The notes beneath the pieces were generated by a model. The model did not search any database and had not been told where the DNA came from. It was given only the letters and a program-made list of their open reading frames with translations. A program made the translations under genes and the position numbers. Source: Scytonema tolypothrichoides VB-61278 (GTDB lineage Bacteria; Cyanobacteriota; Cyanobacteriia; Cyanobacteriales; Nostocaceae). Taken from it: a stretch of 64,000 bases of DNA. Positions 16,770 to 25,953 of this stretch are shown piece after piece. Location of the stretch: the NCBI RefSeq assembly GCF_000828085.3, contig NZ_JXCA02000031.1:3858-67857 (forward strand). The letters are read 5' to 3'. Position 1 is the first letter of the stretch. Each line of letters starts with the position of its first letter.

Positions 16770-17092
16770 TATTCTTCATTCTCCCGAATGGCTGTTGTTA
16801 TTTCCTCTGGATATACTGTGGCATAAACCCAAGCGTTGGCTAAATCTGTCGCAGATAAAGTTGGATAGTCTTTCAAAAGTTGAGCTTCGCTAACACCTAA
16901 ATTACGAGCATTAACTAACACCCAAATAGGAATGCGGGTTCCACTAATACAAGCATCTCCACCACATACACCAGGAGTTTTCTCGATTCCACGCCAAGGA
17001 TTTCCTAAACTTTGGGCTAATATCTGAATCGCCTGTGCTTTTTCATTTGGTGTTAAGGCAAGTAGTTCTGGTTCCAACTTTTGAAGCGTCAT
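16769..17092 (-). CDS. DUF433 protein, putative antitoxin
   Basis: 107 residues. The C-terminal DUF433 part is clear: KTPGVCGGDACISGTRIPIW, VLVNARNLGVSEAQLLKDYP and LSATDLANAWVYA. This is a small HTH-like fold that precedes DUF5615 toxins. The first 35 residues form an extra helical region (LLALTPNEKAQAIQILAQSL) that may bind DNA. The gene is upstream of and overlaps its partner, so the pair is co-translated. It is divergent from the CHAT gene with about 150 bp between. Confidence 0.82.
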   Translation of the reverse strand: MTLQKLEPELLALTPNEKAQAIQILAQSLGNPWRGIEKTPGVCGGDACISGTRIPIWVLVNARNLGVSEAQLLKDYPTLSATDLANAWVYATVYPEEITTAIRENEE

Positions 17093-17240
17093 AGCATTAC
17101 TACCAACCTAAAAAGACTATATTTGAATATTCTAACCCATGCCCAATATGATAAAAACAAAACAAAAATTGAAGAATACGAGTAGAGATAAGTGAATTCA
17201 CTGTTTTCTCATCTAAAATAAAACTAAAAAACTCCGATAA

Positions 17241-19142
17241 ATGGCGAACCCCAGTAACCTCAACGACATTATTCAACGCATCCTCAACGGAAGTCAAAGC
17301 GATTCCGATGTTGAAGCTTTGCGTCAGTGGTTAAATAGTGGTGGTAGCCAAAATTTGCAAGTAGGTAAGTACAACGTTAATATTGGACAGAGACAAGATA
17401 TTTATATTGGCGATCGCACTTACCAAGGACTTGATGCAGAAGCGATTCGAGAAGTTGCTCGTGCTGTAATTCAGGGTTCTAACCCCGCAGAAATTCGGGA
17501 AGTTGTTCGCTCTATCCTCAAAGAAGAGTTTCAGAACTTGGCTCAACGAGAAAATCCTCAAAGTATTTCCCGTAAAACAATTTTAGTACTAGCCTCAAGC
17601 CCCACCAATCAAGCGAGATTGGACTTAGATAAAGAAGTGCGAGAAATTGATGAGGGTTTACGAAGGGCGCAGTATAGAGAAAAGTTTACTTTGCAGCAAC
17701 GCTGGGCGCTTCGTATTGATGATTTGCGTCGTGCTTTGTTGGATTTTAACCCCCAGATTGTTCACTTTAGCGGGCATGGTTCGGGTGCAGATGGATTAGT
17801 TCTGGAAAATGATGCAGGGTTAGCGCAACTTGTCCCAACTGAAGCTTTAGCAAATTTATTTAAACGATTTGCTACACGAGGGCTGGAATGTGTTGTTCTC
17901 AACGCTTGCTATTCGGAGATTCAAGCTTCGGCGATCGCCCAACATATCGATTATGTAGTCGGCATGAATAGTAAGATACGAGACGATGCAGCGATTAAGT
18001 TTGCACTTGGTTTTTATGATGAACTAGGGGCTGGTTGGTCTTATGAGGATGCTTATAACGGTGGTTGCGATGCCATTGCATTACAAGGAATCCCAGAAGA
18101 ACATACCCCAGTATTCAAGAATCTAAAAAAAAAGTCCAACAATTTTATTGCACAAATCGAGGCTTTAGAAACTCGACAGTGGAATAGCGAATTTAGCCAG
18201 CCAAAGAAGAATCAAACAATTGGCATTGTGCCAACTACTAACCGAAATGTAGAAGGTTTAAAAGAACAACAAAAAACAAAATTGATTGTCCCATCAGTGC
18301 CTGGAACTCAAGCTTTTGAATTTACTGTGGTTAGAATAAATGCCGAAGGTAAAGAAATTGACTCTCAAAAAGCACAAGCACACTGCTTAACTGAAGACCT
18401 TGGAAATGGGCTGGTCTTGGAAATGGTTTACATTCCGGAAGGAAAATTTTGGATGGGTTCACCGGAATTAGAAGGAAAGCGATACTCTAACGAAAGACCT
18501 CAGCATTTAGTAACAGTCAAACCATTTTTTATTAGCAAATACCCAATTACACAAATACAGTGGAAACAAATTGTTTCCTTACCACAAGTTCGTCAAAAGC
18601 TTAAGCCTCGCCCATCGCGTCAAGGAGGTAACAGCCACCCTGTAACTCAAGTTTCCTGGTTTGATGCTGTGGAGTTTTGTGATCGCCTATCTCAAAAAAC
18701 AGGTCATAAGTATCGTCTTCCTAGCGAAGCAGAGTGGGAATATGCTTGTCGTGGTGGAACTACAACCCCCTTTCACTTTGGAGAAACTATTAACTTCAAT
18801 CTAGCTAATTACGATGCAACCTTCCGTTATCGCTCAGAACCTAAAGGGATTTATCGTGAAAAAACTACAGAAGTGGGTATTTTTCAGTTTGCAAACCCCT
18901 TTGGATTGTTCGATATGCACGGATTAGTTTGGGAATGGTGCTTAGATTATTGGCATCAAAATTATGATAAAGCACCTATAAATGGAGATGCTTGGCTAGA
19001 CAATGATGATAAGAATGCTCATGTTATGCGTGGTGGCTCCTGGCGTAACGAACCGTTTTTATGTCGTTCTAGCTCCCGCCAGTTTAATTATGCAAACGAA
19101 ACGCTGAACAATATTGGCTTTAGAGTTGTTCGTTCCCTTTAG
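17241..19142 (+). CDS. CHAT-type caspase-like protease fused to an FGE-sulfatase domain
   Basis: 633 residues in three parts. Residues 1-100 resemble the small effector-associated domains of cyanobacterial conflict proteins, with the typical KYNVNIGQRQDIYIGDRTYQ stretch and two short helical repeats. Residues 112-290 form a CHAT peptidase: ILVLASSP, DLRRALLDFNPQIVHFSGHG (catalytic His179) and VVLNACYSE (Cys223). Residues about 390-633 are a formylglycine-generating-enzyme-like domain: PEGKFWMGSP, RLPSEAEWEYACRGG, GLFDMHGLVWEWC, RGGSWRN and GFRVVRSL. In such proteins the FGE-like domain is thought to act as a sensor or binding module rather than a sulfatase activator. Both catalytic residues of the protease are present. 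The partner or substrate is unknown. Confidence 0.88.
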   Translation: MANPSNLNDIIQRILNGSQSDSDVEALRQWLNSGGSQNLQVGKYNVNIGQRQDIYIGDRTYQGLDAEAIREVARAVIQGSNPAEIREVVRSILKEEFQNLAQRENPQSISRKTILVLASSPTNQARLDLDKEVREIDEGLRRAQYREKFTLQQRWALRIDDLRRALLDFNPQIVHFSGHGSGADGLVLENDAGLAQLVPTEALANLFKRFATRGLECVVLNACYSEIQASAIAQHIDYVVGMNSKIRDDAAIKFALGFYDELGAGWSYEDAYNGGCDAIALQGIPEEHTPVFKNLKKKSNNFIAQIEALETRQWNSEFSQPKKNQTIGIVPTTNRNVEGLKEQQKTKLIVPSVPGTQAFEFTVVRINAEGKEIDSQKAQAHCLTEDLGNGLVLEMVYIPEGKFWMGSPELEGKRYSNERPQHLVTVKPFFISKYPITQIQWKQIVSLPQVRQKLKPRPSRQGGNSHPVTQVSWFDAVEFCDRLSQKTGHKYRLPSEAEWEYACRGGTTTPFHFGETINFNLANYDATFRYRSEPKGIYREKTTEVGIFQFANPFGLFDMHGLVWEWCLDYWHQNYDKAPINGDAWLDNDDKNAHVMRGGSWRNEPFLCRSSSRQFNYANETLNNIGFRVVRSL

Positions 19143-19184
19143 TTCAATTTTAGATGATAGTTTCACTGAATTAAATTTTTGACT

Positions 19185-20519
19185 TTAAGCAATCTCATTC
19201 ACTTCTGAAAATGTATTGTTTACATTTACCTGCTGATTCTTTTTACGTACAGCCAAAGTTTGCCGATATTCATATGCTTGAGGTGCTTGTTCAAATACAT
19301 CAATCCTGAAAACACCAGTTTTTTTCTTAATTTCTTGAACTGCTTGTTCAATTTCATCTATTGAAACTTTGAAGAAACCTCTCCTTGAATTCACTACATT
19401 TACTCTCTTATCATCAAAATGTTGATGTAATCGTTGTAATGTATCCAAAGCATCTTCTGAGAAAATTTTGAAGTGAACATCAAATTGAAATGGAACTGCG
19501 GGGTTCATTTCCCGAATGTATACATCTTCTTGGCTACGAGATGTCATACAGATACGATATATATCTCGTCCAAGAGACCCAATATTAGAAATTATATAAA
19601 TGTATCCTGACTTGAGTCTTCTCGATTCAGAAAGAGCATTCTCTTTCTCAATTCTATCTTCAGCAATTTGTCTTTCTAATTCTTGAATCTTTATCTCTAG
19701 TTCTTTTCTTTTTTCATCTTCAGCTTCTTCTATTTCTTGTTTCAATTGCTCAAGTTCTTTTTGGTGAATTCTTTCTCTTTCTTCTGCCTCTTCTGCTCTT
19801 TGTCTTGCTTTATCCATTGCTTCACGCTCTCTATTTTGTTTTTTGATTTCTTTGTCTATCTCAATTTGCTCTTGTTTCTTGTCTTCTAATTCGTACTGTA
19901 AATCTAACTCTATTAACTTGATTTTTAAATATTCTTGTGAAATTTTACAGTCTATACTTTTTAAATAACTATTAAATTTCTGCCAAGTATTTTCTATTTT
20001 CTTTTTTAGAGAATCAACATTATTATATTTAACCTCCTTAATGGCATATTTACATTGAGATTCAAATGCAGATTCAACCAAACTAAGAAGGTCGTTGACC
20101 ATTTTTTTTCCTTTTCTTTTACTATCTCCAACAGTCCATTGAGTATCACAAATATAGGCTTGGTTATTTTTTCGCATATTTTCTTGTTGTAACTTGATAT
20201 CCTTTAGTCGAAGTATATAGTCATCAGGACTAATAAAATCATATTTTGGTTCGTAAGCATCTATAGACAGAAGATAGACTTTTGCATCAAGTTCATTACA
20301 TTGCTGCTGAAGATTTCTGATTTGGTGATTCAAAGATTCCTGTTGGTTTTCAAGTAGATGAATATTTGACTCTAACTGTCGTTGATACGCTTCTTTATCA
20401 TCCAATGCGTCATACCTACGTAATTTTTTCCTCAGCCTAGACTCTGCAATTAGTGCTTGTATTAACGCAGCAATAAGTCCGGCTACTAATATCAACAACC
20501 CCAGGTTTGTTAACGACAT
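19185..20519 (-). CDS. DUF4041 coiled-coil protein with a GIY-YIG-like (MUG113/T5orf172) C-terminus
   Basis: 444 residues: an N-terminal membrane helix (about 4-24), coiled coil (28-85), a DUF4041 domain (about 95-215; VNDLLSLVESAFESQC, VDSLKKKIENTWQKFN), a long charged coiled coil (215-300), then a MUG113-like domain (SGYIYIISNIGSLGRDIY to NSRRGFFKVSIDEIEQA). Family members usually read YKIGMT at the start of this domain and carry a Glu before the LHxxF helix. Here the residues are YRICMT and Leu, so nuclease activity is doubtful. It is convergent with the CHAT gene, 42 bp away, and precedes sbcC. The function of DUF4041 is unknown; such genes are common in prophages and defence-rich DNA. 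Confidence 0.78.
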   Translation of the reverse strand: MSLTNLGLLILVAGLIAALIQALIAESRLRKKLRRYDALDDKEAYQRQLESNIHLLENQQESLNHQIRNLQQQCNELDAKVYLLSIDAYEPKYDFISPDDYILRLKDIKLQQENMRKNNQAYICDTQWTVGDSKRKGKKMVNDLLSLVESAFESQCKYAIKEVKYNNVDSLKKKIENTWQKFNSYLKSIDCKISQEYLKIKLIELDLQYELEDKKQEQIEIDKEIKKQNREREAMDKARQRAEEAEERERIHQKELEQLKQEIEEAEDEKRKELEIKIQELERQIAEDRIEKENALSESRRLKSGYIYIISNIGSLGRDIYRICMTSRSQEDVYIREMNPAVPFQFDVHFKIFSEDALDTLQRLHQHFDDKRVNVVNSRRGFFKVSIDEIEQAVQEIKKKTGVFRIDVFEQAPQAYEYRQTLAVRKKNQQVNVNNTFSEVNEIA

Positions 20520-20642
20520 AGAACCTAGTAGAACCTAATACACTTTATTACTTAGCTTAGAATATTTCCGACAGTTCGGGACAGTGGCAAATTTAGGGCG
20601 ATCGCATCCTTATTGAAGAACTGAAAAAAACACAGAGGTTGT

Positions 20643-23600
20643 CTAAATCAACAATCGCACCTGAGAACCCTGCTGAGTCTTATTCACTTCAATCCTCGCT
20701 TGAAAGGCTTCTTTAAGGTGGGGCATATGAGTTACGGTTAAGATGCAGGCAAAATCAGATGCGATCGCATTAATCGCTGCAATCAGGCGATCGCATCCTT
20801 CTGCATCTTGTGTCCCAAATCCTTCATCCACAATCAACAATTGCAACGCCGCCCCCGCCCGCTGCGCTAACAATTTCGCCAAAGCTAAACGAATTGCAAA
20901 GTTAATTCTAAATGCTTCCCCACCAGAGTAAGTTTCATAAGCCCGCGTACCCCTGGCGTCTGCAATCAAAATGTCCAACGTATCTATCAGCTTGGCATTT
21001 TTCTTGCTTGCCTTACCACTCTTCCCTGCTCTTTGTGTCACAAATTGAACGTGTAATTGATTGGCACTCAATCGCGAAAGCAGTTGATTTGTCTCAGCTT
21101 CCAATTGGGGCAAGACGTTCTCAATCATCAATGCTTGGATACCATTTTTACCAAAAGCTTGCGATAACTCCTGATATATACGGTGTTGTCGTTTTGCCTC
21201 TTGGAGTTGCTGCTGCTGTTGCTCGTACTGAACTTGCAATGTTTCCAGTTGATGAGACTGCTGCTGCAAGCGTCCTAACTGGGCAATTTGTTCATCAAGT
21301 TGTCGTCTACGTGATGTTATCTGCTGCTCGAATACTTGAATTTGAGTAGATGGGTTTGCTGATTCTTCTAGCTGTTGGACGATGCTTTCAATTTGTGCTC
21401 CATATCTTTGCCGTTCTGTCAATCTTGCTTGCAAAGAAATCTCTAACTCTTGCAATCTTGCTTTGAGTTGGGGATACTGTTGCTGTGTCCCCATAAGCTG
21501 TTGATAGCGTAATTCCCAAGCTTGAGTTTTGCGTACAGCTATACGAAGATTGTTATGTTGTTCTGACACATAACCAATTTCAGCAATCTGGCGCTCAAGG
21601 GCAGCAATTTGTTTTGCACATTCAGATTCAGTGGCTTCTTGCTGAATTCTGGTGTGTAATTGGGCAATTTGTGCTTCAATTTCTGGTTTTCGTGCTGCTA
21701 ATTGTGTTTGACGCTTTACTGCGTCTTTTATTTGACTTAGTCTAATTTCTGCCCATCGCCACCGCTCAACTTCGTTACGAGCAAGCGCGTGGTCTTGTTC
21801 ATTATAGTTGAGTTGTTGTAGATATTGTTCGAGTTGGTGGAGTTCGGCGTGTGTATCGTGGGCGTAGTCGTTTATTTGGAGCGATCGCTCCAAGTGCTGC
21901 TTTTCACTAGCAATCTGTTGTAGCTGTTGCTCAACATCACTTGTCACCTCCAACTGTGCTGCCAATTGTCCTCTTTGTTCACGTAAGGTATCGTAAGGAG
22001 ACAATTGTTGCGATATTTCTTTATATTCCTGTCTGAGAACCTGAATTTCTCTGTCTGAAACAGCCATTCGTTCTCGAACTATCCACAACTCATCCTCTGC
22101 ATCTTTATACTCTACTTTCGTTTTGTCTACTACACGGTTCCAGTGATGTTCGTCTAGAGGACGTTCGCACAAAGGACAGATAGCATTAGGGTTCTGAAGC
22201 ATTTGCAGCTTTTGCTGGAGTTCTCCCAGTAGCTTTTCAAAGTCCCGTTGATGCGCTTGCAAACGTTCGATCAGGTGACGCCTTTCCTGTCCTTTTTCCT
22301 GCACTCGTTGCAGATAAACCCGCTTCTTCTCCAGTTCTGAAATCTGCATCGCCACTTCCACCACAGCTTGTTGCAGTTGCGGTTGGCGTCTGTGCTGACG
22401 TTGGAGTTGGTTTTCTGTTGCTTGGAGTTGTTCAAATCGAGCTATTAAACCAGCATGAGCACGATTCAGTTGATTTTGCAATGTGACTCGTTGTTGCAAA
22501 AGAGGAGTCACTTGTAATTGCAACTGATCCATTTGAGCAACACGGTTGCGTGCAGCCGCAAGTTGTGCTAAGGCAGCTTCAACTTCATCTGACTTGCTCA
22601 GAGTTTGCCGGAGTTCTTGCTCTTGTTGCTGTAAAGCTGCGAGTTGTACTTCCGCGTGTTGTAATTGCCGTTCCAGATCGTTAATTTGTTGAGTAAGTTG
22701 CTGTTGCTTTTGTTGCCGTGCTTGTTGGGCGCGAGTGTGCTGTTCAAATTTAGCGCCCATTGCTTCTTCTTGAGATTGTAGAATTTGGTATTGGTTGTAC
22801 CCGGCTTTAATTTCAGCTTCTTGAGTTAGGAGTTCTTCTAAAGAAGAGAGTTGATTGTCAATTGCTGAGTGTTCTTGTTGAAGGCGATCGCAATCTTGAG
22901 TCAGATTTTGATACTGCTGCCTGACAAAATTGAGTTGTTGCTCCCAGTTTTGCCGCTGGTGCTGAACAACTTGCAAACTTTGTAATTGAATATTCTCAAA
23001 AGCTTGTACTTGTTGCAATTGATTGATTTGCCCTTCTAACTCAGCTTGTTTTTGAGCAGTTGCTTCACGCTGTTGCAGTTGAGATTTCAGGGAATCCAAG
23101 TAACGCTCTAACTCTTCCGCTTTTGCTTTAAACTGACGTGAGAGTTCTTTTGCCCGTTCTTCTAATTCATCATACTGATTAAGTTTTAATAACTCTGCTA
23201 ATATTTCCTTACGCTCAGTTGGTCGCTTGAGCATAAATTCATCAGCACGACCTTGACGCAGGTATGCTGAATTGATGAAAGTGTCGTAATCCAGTTTAAT
23301 ATGTTCTAAAATGAGATCTTGCGTTACCCTTATGCCCTTGCCAGTCAGTGGGCGAAACCCAGTCGGTGTTTGTATTTGAAATTCCAAAGCACCACTTCCA
23401 CCCCGCACTCGGGTGCGAATCACTTTGTATGTTTGCTGGTTGGCTTCAAAAATGAAATCAACTCTAACTTCTTTCGCACCTGTATGGATAACGTCATCTT
23501 CTGAAGGTGCTCGACTTTCACCCCAAATTGCCCAGGTAATCGCTTCGAGTAGGGAAGATTTTCCAGCGCCATTGGAACCACAAATACAAGCCGTATGTAA

Positions 23601-23669
23601 CCCACGAAAATCTAAAATCGTGTCACGGTAACTGAGGAAGTTTTTGAGGGTGAGTTGGATTGGAATCAT
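20643..23669 (-). CDS. sbcC: SbcC/Rad50-type nuclease ATPase subunit
   Basis: 1008 residues with the SMC-like layout: N-terminal Walker A (GSNGAGKSSLLEA, about 30-42), a Q-rich coiled coil interrupted by the zinc hook CPLC (about residue 495), the returning coil, ABC signature YSGGEAFRINFAIRLALAK and Walker B LQLLIVDEGFGTQD, ending in ILTVTHMPHL. With SbcD it forms the dsDNA end and hairpin nuclease used in repair and removal of palindromes. No sbcD lies in this window, so the partner is encoded elsewhere. Its 3' end has a broken duplicate at 13.5-16.3 kb. SbcC next to abundant palindromic repeats is suggestive but may be chance. Confidence 0.92.
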   Translation of the reverse strand: MIPIQLTLKNFLSYRDTILDFRGLHTACICGSNGAGKSSLLEAITWAIWGESRAPSEDDVIHTGAKEVRVDFIFEANQQTYKVIRTRVRGGSGALEFQIQTPTGFRPLTGKGIRVTQDLILEHIKLDYDTFINSAYLRQGRADEFMLKRPTERKEILAELLKLNQYDELEERAKELSRQFKAKAEELERYLDSLKSQLQQREATAQKQAELEGQINQLQQVQAFENIQLQSLQVVQHQRQNWEQQLNFVRQQYQNLTQDCDRLQQEHSAIDNQLSSLEELLTQEAEIKAGYNQYQILQSQEEAMGAKFEQHTRAQQARQQKQQQLTQQINDLERQLQHAEVQLAALQQQEQELRQTLSKSDEVEAALAQLAAARNRVAQMDQLQLQVTPLLQQRVTLQNQLNRAHAGLIARFEQLQATENQLQRQHRRQPQLQQAVVEVAMQISELEKKRVYLQRVQEKGQERRHLIERLQAHQRDFEKLLGELQQKLQMLQNPNAICPLCERPLDEHHWNRVVDKTKVEYKDAEDELWIVRERMAVSDREIQVLRQEYKEISQQLSPYDTLREQRGQLAAQLEVTSDVEQQLQQIASEKQHLERSLQINDYAHDTHAELHQLEQYLQQLNYNEQDHALARNEVERWRWAEIRLSQIKDAVKRQTQLAARKPEIEAQIAQLHTRIQQEATESECAKQIAALERQIAEIGYVSEQHNNLRIAVRKTQAWELRYQQLMGTQQQYPQLKARLQELEISLQARLTERQRYGAQIESIVQQLEESANPSTQIQVFEQQITSRRRQLDEQIAQLGRLQQQSHQLETLQVQYEQQQQQLQEAKRQHRIYQELSQAFGKNGIQALMIENVLPQLEAETNQLLSRLSANQLHVQFVTQRAGKSGKASKKNAKLIDTLDILIADARGTRAYETYSGGEAFRINFAIRLALAKLLAQRAGAALQLLIVDEGFGTQDAEGCDRLIAAINAIASDFACILTVTHMPHLKEAFQARIEVNKTQQGSQVRLLI

Positions 23670-24268
23670 TGAGGATTAGGCACCACACCTTTTTTTTAGA
23701 AGTAACAGTACAAATGCTCTGTTTGTTAGTTTAGCTAGGGAAATATGATGTTTCTAGTGCTTAACACCTTAATTTTACGATTTTTAACAATAAAGTGAGC
23801 AGATTTTTATTATTAGGTAATTTTTTTTTACTTTATTCCGAAAAAATTTAATCTTTCGTCAGGTTCTTCCCTGTTTCATTCTCACAGACAACAAGTTTGT
23901 TTGATGCTTTAAACGCTTTATAAAATGAGGCAAAAAAGAAGACATGGGGATAAGGAGAAAGAGGGAGAGAGGGAATGAAGGAGGGAAATTTTTCTGGTAC
24001 TCGTTCCCTCACTCACCCCATCTCCCCCATTTTCTCTGACTAATATCTTTTATATATAGCAGTCGTACTTGAGTTGTAAAATTTATCAACCGCCAAGACG
24101 AGGCAGTGCGTTGCCCTTCCTCAGCGCCGTGCGGGGGTTCCCCCCCCGACCCAGGCGACTGGCTGTCGGGTTCCTCCTTTGGGTGCCACCTGCCGTGCCA
24201 AGAACGCCAAGAAAAGAGAGAAGAGAGAAAAGAGAATTTTACAAATGATTTAGGATTGCTATATCATA
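23670..24268. other. Non-coding interval with purine/pyrimidine tracts and a GC-rich repeat
   Basis: A purine run at 23943-23988 (GGATAAGGAGAAAGAGGGAG) is followed at 24003-24040 by a pyrimidine-rich run. A GC-rich repeat lies at 24100-24200 and shares CAGGCGACTGGC and CAGCGC modules with 48100-48190. Frames across it show no family resemblance. Confidence 0.5.
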
Positions 24269-24389
24269 TCAAGTCCGCTCAATTACCCGTAATAAATTGA
24301 CCCCACCCGTCTATCGCCACCCTCCCCGCGATCTCGTGGAGGGTTGGGGAGGGGTAATGCGAGAATTATGGTTGATTATGCGGACATGA
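24269..24389. mobile_element. Short TA-flanked element with IS630-like ends (MITE), copy 1
   Basis: Ends read TCAAGTCCGCTCAATTACCC on the left and, inverted, TCATGTCCGCATAATCAACC on the right, flanked by TA (24267-24268 and 24390-24391). The ends resemble those of the IS630 copy at 5679-6430. The 121-bp interior is non-coding and rich in CCCTCC/GGAGGG palindromes. It lies directly beside the stop codon of the GMC gene. Confidence 0.72.
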
Positions 24390-24391
24390 TA

Positions 24392-25951
24392 TCACTTCAA
24401 GCGCTCTAGTAAATGATCGCCCACTCGCAAAGAATTGGCGATAATGGTCAGCGTGGGATTGACAGCAGAACTCGATGGAAAGAAGCTGCCATCGACAACA
24501 TACAGATTATCGACGTCATGGGTACGGCAATTTAGATCCAGCACGGATGTTTTTGGATCTTTTCCAAAACGACAAGTACCACATTGATGACCAACTGATT
24601 GCAGCGGCATCATATTGCGGGGATAGAGGCTGAAAGGGATGCAGTGTTCTGCCCGATCAACCTGCTTGAGAACAGTTACCCAGCGTTTAGCTAAGCGATC
24701 GCTTGCTTCTAGGTTGTTGGGTTTATAGTTTAAGTAAAGGCGATCTTTTTCTATCCGCACGCGATTCTCAGAATCGGGTAGGTCTTCCGTTTGCAACCAC
24801 CAGCCAACCGTATGATCGGCAACTGTTCTTAGTTCTGCTCCTGGTCGTAATCTTAATAGTGGAGCCAGCAGTGCGGGAACTTCCGCAGGTAGCATATCTG
24901 CCAGTACGTTGCCAGTATTTTGTACCAAGCCCATCGGGTAGGGAAAATCGGATTCGCCCCAATAAAAATCACTAACGGCGATCGTCTTTTGATAAACAGA
25001 AAGATTAAGTTTTGTATTTAGTTGCACCATTGCCATGCAAATATGCTTCATCAGGTTGCGCCCCACCTGATCGGAACTATTTGCCAATCCGTTGGAATGT
25101 TGGTCATTGTGCGATCGCAACAACAATGCTGCCGAGTTAATCGCGCCACAGGCAACCACAACAATATCGCCTGTAAAGAATTGAGTTTCACCGTTAATCT
25201 CGGCTTCTACGCGCGTGACTTCTCGACCTGAGGGACTTGTATGTAAGCGTGTCACTTTGGCTTCAGTCAGTAAAGTGATGTTTGTATGATGGCGAATGCG
25301 TTGAATACAGTTAACTTCAGCATCGGCTTTGCCTTGAGTCAAACAAGGAAAACCATCGCAGGTATTGCAACGAATACAGTTCCCCAAACTCTTATCCACC
25401 TCATTAAGTTTTAATCCCAATGGCAGGTTGAAGGGATGCAAACCAGCTTGTCTGAGACCGTTAACAAGTTCCTGCATTCGGGGTTCATGGTGTATGGGAG
25501 GATGAGGATAAGGTAAACTCCTAGCTGCCTCAGTCGGATCAACACCTTCTTGACCGTGAACATCATAAAGCTGCTCTGCTTGAGTGTAGTAAGGTTCAAA
25601 GTCGCGGTATTTTAATGGCCATTCCGGTGAAATGCCGTCCTTGTGTTCCACCTGTTCAAAGTCGCGTTCTCGTAATCGCAACAAAGCTGCACCGTAAACT
25701 TTGGTATTACCACCAACCCAGTAATTCATCGCTGGACGGAAGGGTTTGTGGTTTACGTCGTACCATTGTTCTTGAGTGTGATACCGTTCTTGCTGGTAAA
25801 CTTCCAGCGCACTCCAGTTTTGCTTTTCTCTTGGTAAAAATTTACCTCGTTCCAAAATTAAAATTTTCTTGCCACTGGGTGCAAGATGATAGCCTAAAGT
25901 GCCACCACCCGCCCCAGTGCCGATAATGATCACATCATAATGGGTGTTCAT
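24392..25951 (-). CDS. GMC-family FAD oxidoreductase
   Basis: 519 residues. An N-terminal Rossmann FAD site (YDVIIIGTGAGGGTLGYHLA) is followed by a GMC signature region (MNYWVGGNTKVYGAALLRLR), a middle substrate domain with a Cys-rich stretch (CIRCNTCDGFPC), and the C-terminal GMC signature HQCGTCRFG plus VDGSFFPSSSAVNPTLTIIA. This fits the bacterial glucose/choline-dehydrogenase-like branch. The Cys cluster recalls soluble family members that pass electrons to ferredoxin or cytochrome. It starts 2 bp after the aquaporin stop codon, with its ribosome-binding site (GGAGAAG) inside the aquaporin end, so translation is coupled. The substrate is probably a sugar or polyol, inferred from the neighbours. 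Confidence 0.88.
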   Translation of the reverse strand: MNTHYDVIIIGTGAGGGTLGYHLAPSGKKILILERGKFLPREKQNWSALEVYQQERYHTQEQWYDVNHKPFRPAMNYWVGGNTKVYGAALLRLRERDFEQVEHKDGISPEWPLKYRDFEPYYTQAEQLYDVHGQEGVDPTEAARSLPYPHPPIHHEPRMQELVNGLRQAGLHPFNLPLGLKLNEVDKSLGNCIRCNTCDGFPCLTQGKADAEVNCIQRIRHHTNITLLTEAKVTRLHTSPSGREVTRVEAEINGETQFFTGDIVVVACGAINSAALLLRSHNDQHSNGLANSSDQVGRNLMKHICMAMVQLNTKLNLSVYQKTIAVSDFYWGESDFPYPMGLVQNTGNVLADMLPAEVPALLAPLLRLRPGAELRTVADHTVGWWLQTEDLPDSENRVRIEKDRLYLNYKPNNLEASDRLAKRWVTVLKQVDRAEHCIPFSLYPRNMMPLQSVGHQCGTCRFGKDPKTSVLDLNCRTHDVDNLYVVDGSFFPSSSAVNPTLTIIANSLRVGDHLLERLK

Positions 25952-25953
25952 TG

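Noticed and set aside
23943-24040. Possible triplex or hairpin from purine and pyrimidine tracts
   Set aside because: The tracts are only partly complementary and such low-complexity runs are common; no gene depends on them.
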